Below, in pieces: positions 62,773 through 64,000 of a stretch of DNA of 64,000 nucleotides. The position numbers and the translations under genes were made by a program. Source of the stretch: Methanocella_A sp963792125 (GTDB lineage: Archaea > Halobacteriota > Methanocellia > Methanocellales > Methanocellaceae). The notes beneath the pieces were generated by a model, which saw only the letters and a list, made by a program, of their open reading frames with translations, did not search any database and had not been told where the DNA came from. How positions within the stretch are numbered: the stretch's first letter is position 1; each line of letters starts with the position of its first letter. The DNA lies in assembly GCA_963792125.1 (NCBI GenBank), contig CAWBVA010000006.1, forward strand, positions 1 to 64,000. Direction: 5' to 3'.

Positions 62773-64000
62773 CTACTTCTGTACCAGCCGGACGAAAGGC
62801 TTGCTGTCAGACGGCACCATGATGTACTCGCCTGACAGGTTGCCATTCGGCGATTTAGCCACCCTCATGAACTGGTACCGGCCCCTGACGTACATATCGA
62901 TGATGCCGTCGCAGGACTGACGGACGAATTCAGCCAGCCCGGGGTCGAGCTCGTGGAAATTGCAGCAGGCGAGGTACAGGTCGCCTCGTTCCCGTGCCCT
63001 CGACTGTCCGGCGGTGAACCTCATACGTAGCGCGTCGGCCCCGTGTGAGTAGCGCTCGCCGTTCAGGTCAGACAGTATGCGCCAGCGCCGTTCGGAGTGA
63101 GTGCGCCCGGAAAAGATGACCATGTCCTCGACCTCAGGGTAATTCTCCACGACACCAGGCTTGAGATCTTCCGGTACCTGCCTCATGTAGTGGTCTATAA
63201 GGAATGCGTTGCCTTTTGCACATTCTTTGCCGAGGTCGACGCCGTAGCGCCCGAGCCCTTCCCCGAGCGTCTGGAAAGACAGCCGTGCCGGCGGCGCGTA
63301 TACTACGCCGTCGCCCGCCTCGAACGCCTTGCTGATGATCGACTCAACGACGGGCAGGAAGTCCGTCCGGTCGTCCACGGAGAGCACCCAGGACATCCCG
63401 TAGTCCATGCGGACGATGCGGTCGAAGTCCTGGATGCCAGCCATAGCAGGCGAGGATACGTCAGGCATATGACGCGTCGACAGGTCAGGGATGATCTTCA
63501 CCCCGTCACTGCCCAGCGTGTATAGCTGGCTGGACATATGCTGCCGGTTGCCCCGAAGCTTCTGTACTGCAATATTGAACTCACGCTCATGGTCATGCAT
63601 GTGCGAGTCCAGGTTGATCACGCAGTCGGCGAGGTACTTCTCCACGTCAAGCAGCCGCGAGTCGGATTCCTCGGCCGTCAGCAGCACGGTACAGCCAAGC
63701 CTCGTAAGCAAGGCGCCCATGAGCAGGATGTCCTTACGCATGGCTGTCTCGCTGTCGTACAGCATCGTGATGGTGGTGATCGGGTCGATGATGAGGTGCT
63801 GGATGCCCTTGCCCTCGACCATGCTGCGGATTTCCTCGATCAGTGAGCTCTCGTCAGTGAAATGCAGGCCGGTGATGATGCCCATGGAGGACTCGATGAA
63901 CTCGATAGAGCCGGTATGCCCGGCGTTCTTCTTGTGGGAGAAGTCGCGGTAGCCCGTATGCACCAGCGAGTCGTCATAAAAGCTCAGGTTGCTGGCGAAC
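62773..64000 (-). CDS. KaiC/RecA-like ATPase, cut by window end
   Basis: The C-terminal 409 residues of a larger protein. They contain a Walker B-like strand (GIQHLIIDPITTITMLY), VLLTAEESDSRLLDVEKYLA and a beta-strand DCVINLDSH, as in archaeal KaiC-type proteins. The second half has a different, regulatory-looking domain (MSWVLSVDDRTDFLPVVESI), then the end SGEYIMVPSDSKPFVRLVQK. The start and Walker A motif lie beyond 64000. Such proteins often serve in signalling or gene regulation in archaea. Confidence 0.7.
   Translation of the reverse strand, partial: FASNLSFYDDSLVHTGYRDFSHKKNAGHTGSIEFIESSMGIITGLHFTDESSLIEEIRSMVEGKGIQHLIIDPITTITMLYDSETAMRKDILLMGALLTRLGCTVLLTAEESDSRLLDVEKYLADCVINLDSHMHDHEREFNIAVQKLRGNRQHMSSQLYTLGSDGVKIIPDLSTRHMPDVSSPAMAGIQDFDRIVRMDYGMSWVLSVDDRTDFLPVVESIISKAFEAGDGVVYAPPARLSFQTLGEGLGRYGVDLGKECAKGNAFLIDHYMRQVPEDLKPGVVENYPEVEDMVIFSGRTHSERRWRILSDLNGERYSHGADALRMRFTAGQSRARERGDLYLACCNFHELDPGLAEFVRQSCDGIIDMYVRGRYQFMRVAKSPNGNLSGEYIMVPSDSKPFVRLVQK

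Overview
The window comes from a euryarchaeon, most likely a methanogen of the Methanocella/Methanosarcina side of the tree. This is an inference from gene content; no marker gene was compared. Archaeal marks are a TATA-binding protein, diphthine synthase, Trm5 tRNA methyltransferase, HerA, type-4 uracil-DNA glycosylase, the archaeal-only families DUF357, UPF0212/DUF555 and DUF2070, AT-rich TATA boxes, and tRNAs without an encoded CCA. Base composition is moderately GC-rich, except for an AT-rich island at 2.5-4.7 kb and an odd skewed stretch at 24.4-25.4 kb.

Layout. 0.3-2.5 kb: a small ORF, a broken DUF2284 gene and a lipid/polysaccharide flippase. 2.5-4.8 kb: a foreign AT-rich island with a rolling-circle (HUH) replication protein, a lipoprotein, a coiled-coil membrane protein and tRNA-Thr remnants next to an intact tRNA-Thr(CGT). 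5.3-21.8 kb: housekeeping and envelope genes, namely trm5, a membrane-anchored winged-helix protein, a MarR-controlled MMPL/RND exporter, a GT-C glycosyltransferase, dphB, the run herA-DUF357-DUF555-DUF2070, udg and mscS. 21.9-26.6 kb: a large membrane protein with duplicated transglutaminase-like domains, a gene-free anomalous kilobase, and tbp. 27.1-31.7 kb: one tight six-gene minus-strand operon (TetR, membrane-anchored flavodoxin, MFS, ICMT-like methyltransferase, second flavodoxin, CDP-alcohol phosphatidyltransferase) with two operator-like sites. 31.9-37.1 kb: tRNA-Gln, tandem cysteine-rich paralogues, tRNA-Val, and an MrfB/MrfA (YprB/YprA-type) exonuclease-helicase pair. 37.4-47.2 kb: DUF5661, AIM24, a MutS-like ATPase, a methyltransferase, two CxxCxxCC proteins, paaK and secreted proteins. 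47.2-50.4 kb: an operon of two further paaK genes and an ACT-domain gene. 50.5-53.5 kb: a duplicated module of a small secreted protein facing an ArsR-type regulator. 53.7-64 kb: a response regulator, a zinc-ribbon protein of unknown function, ftsZ, a secreted subtilase, an RmlD-like reductase and a KaiC/RecA-like ATPase cut by the window end.

Two themes cut across the window. First, about seventeen genes, including ftsZ, herA and others unlikely to be dispensable, are broken by single-base shifts. Several fit the loss of one G from a short G run, so sequence error is more likely than decay for most of them, and I give joined coordinates. Second, intergenic DNA carries at least four families of imperfect palindromic repeats plus recurrent CGCGCGCG cores. 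One repeat pair flanks the anomalous kilobase at 24.4-25.4 kb.
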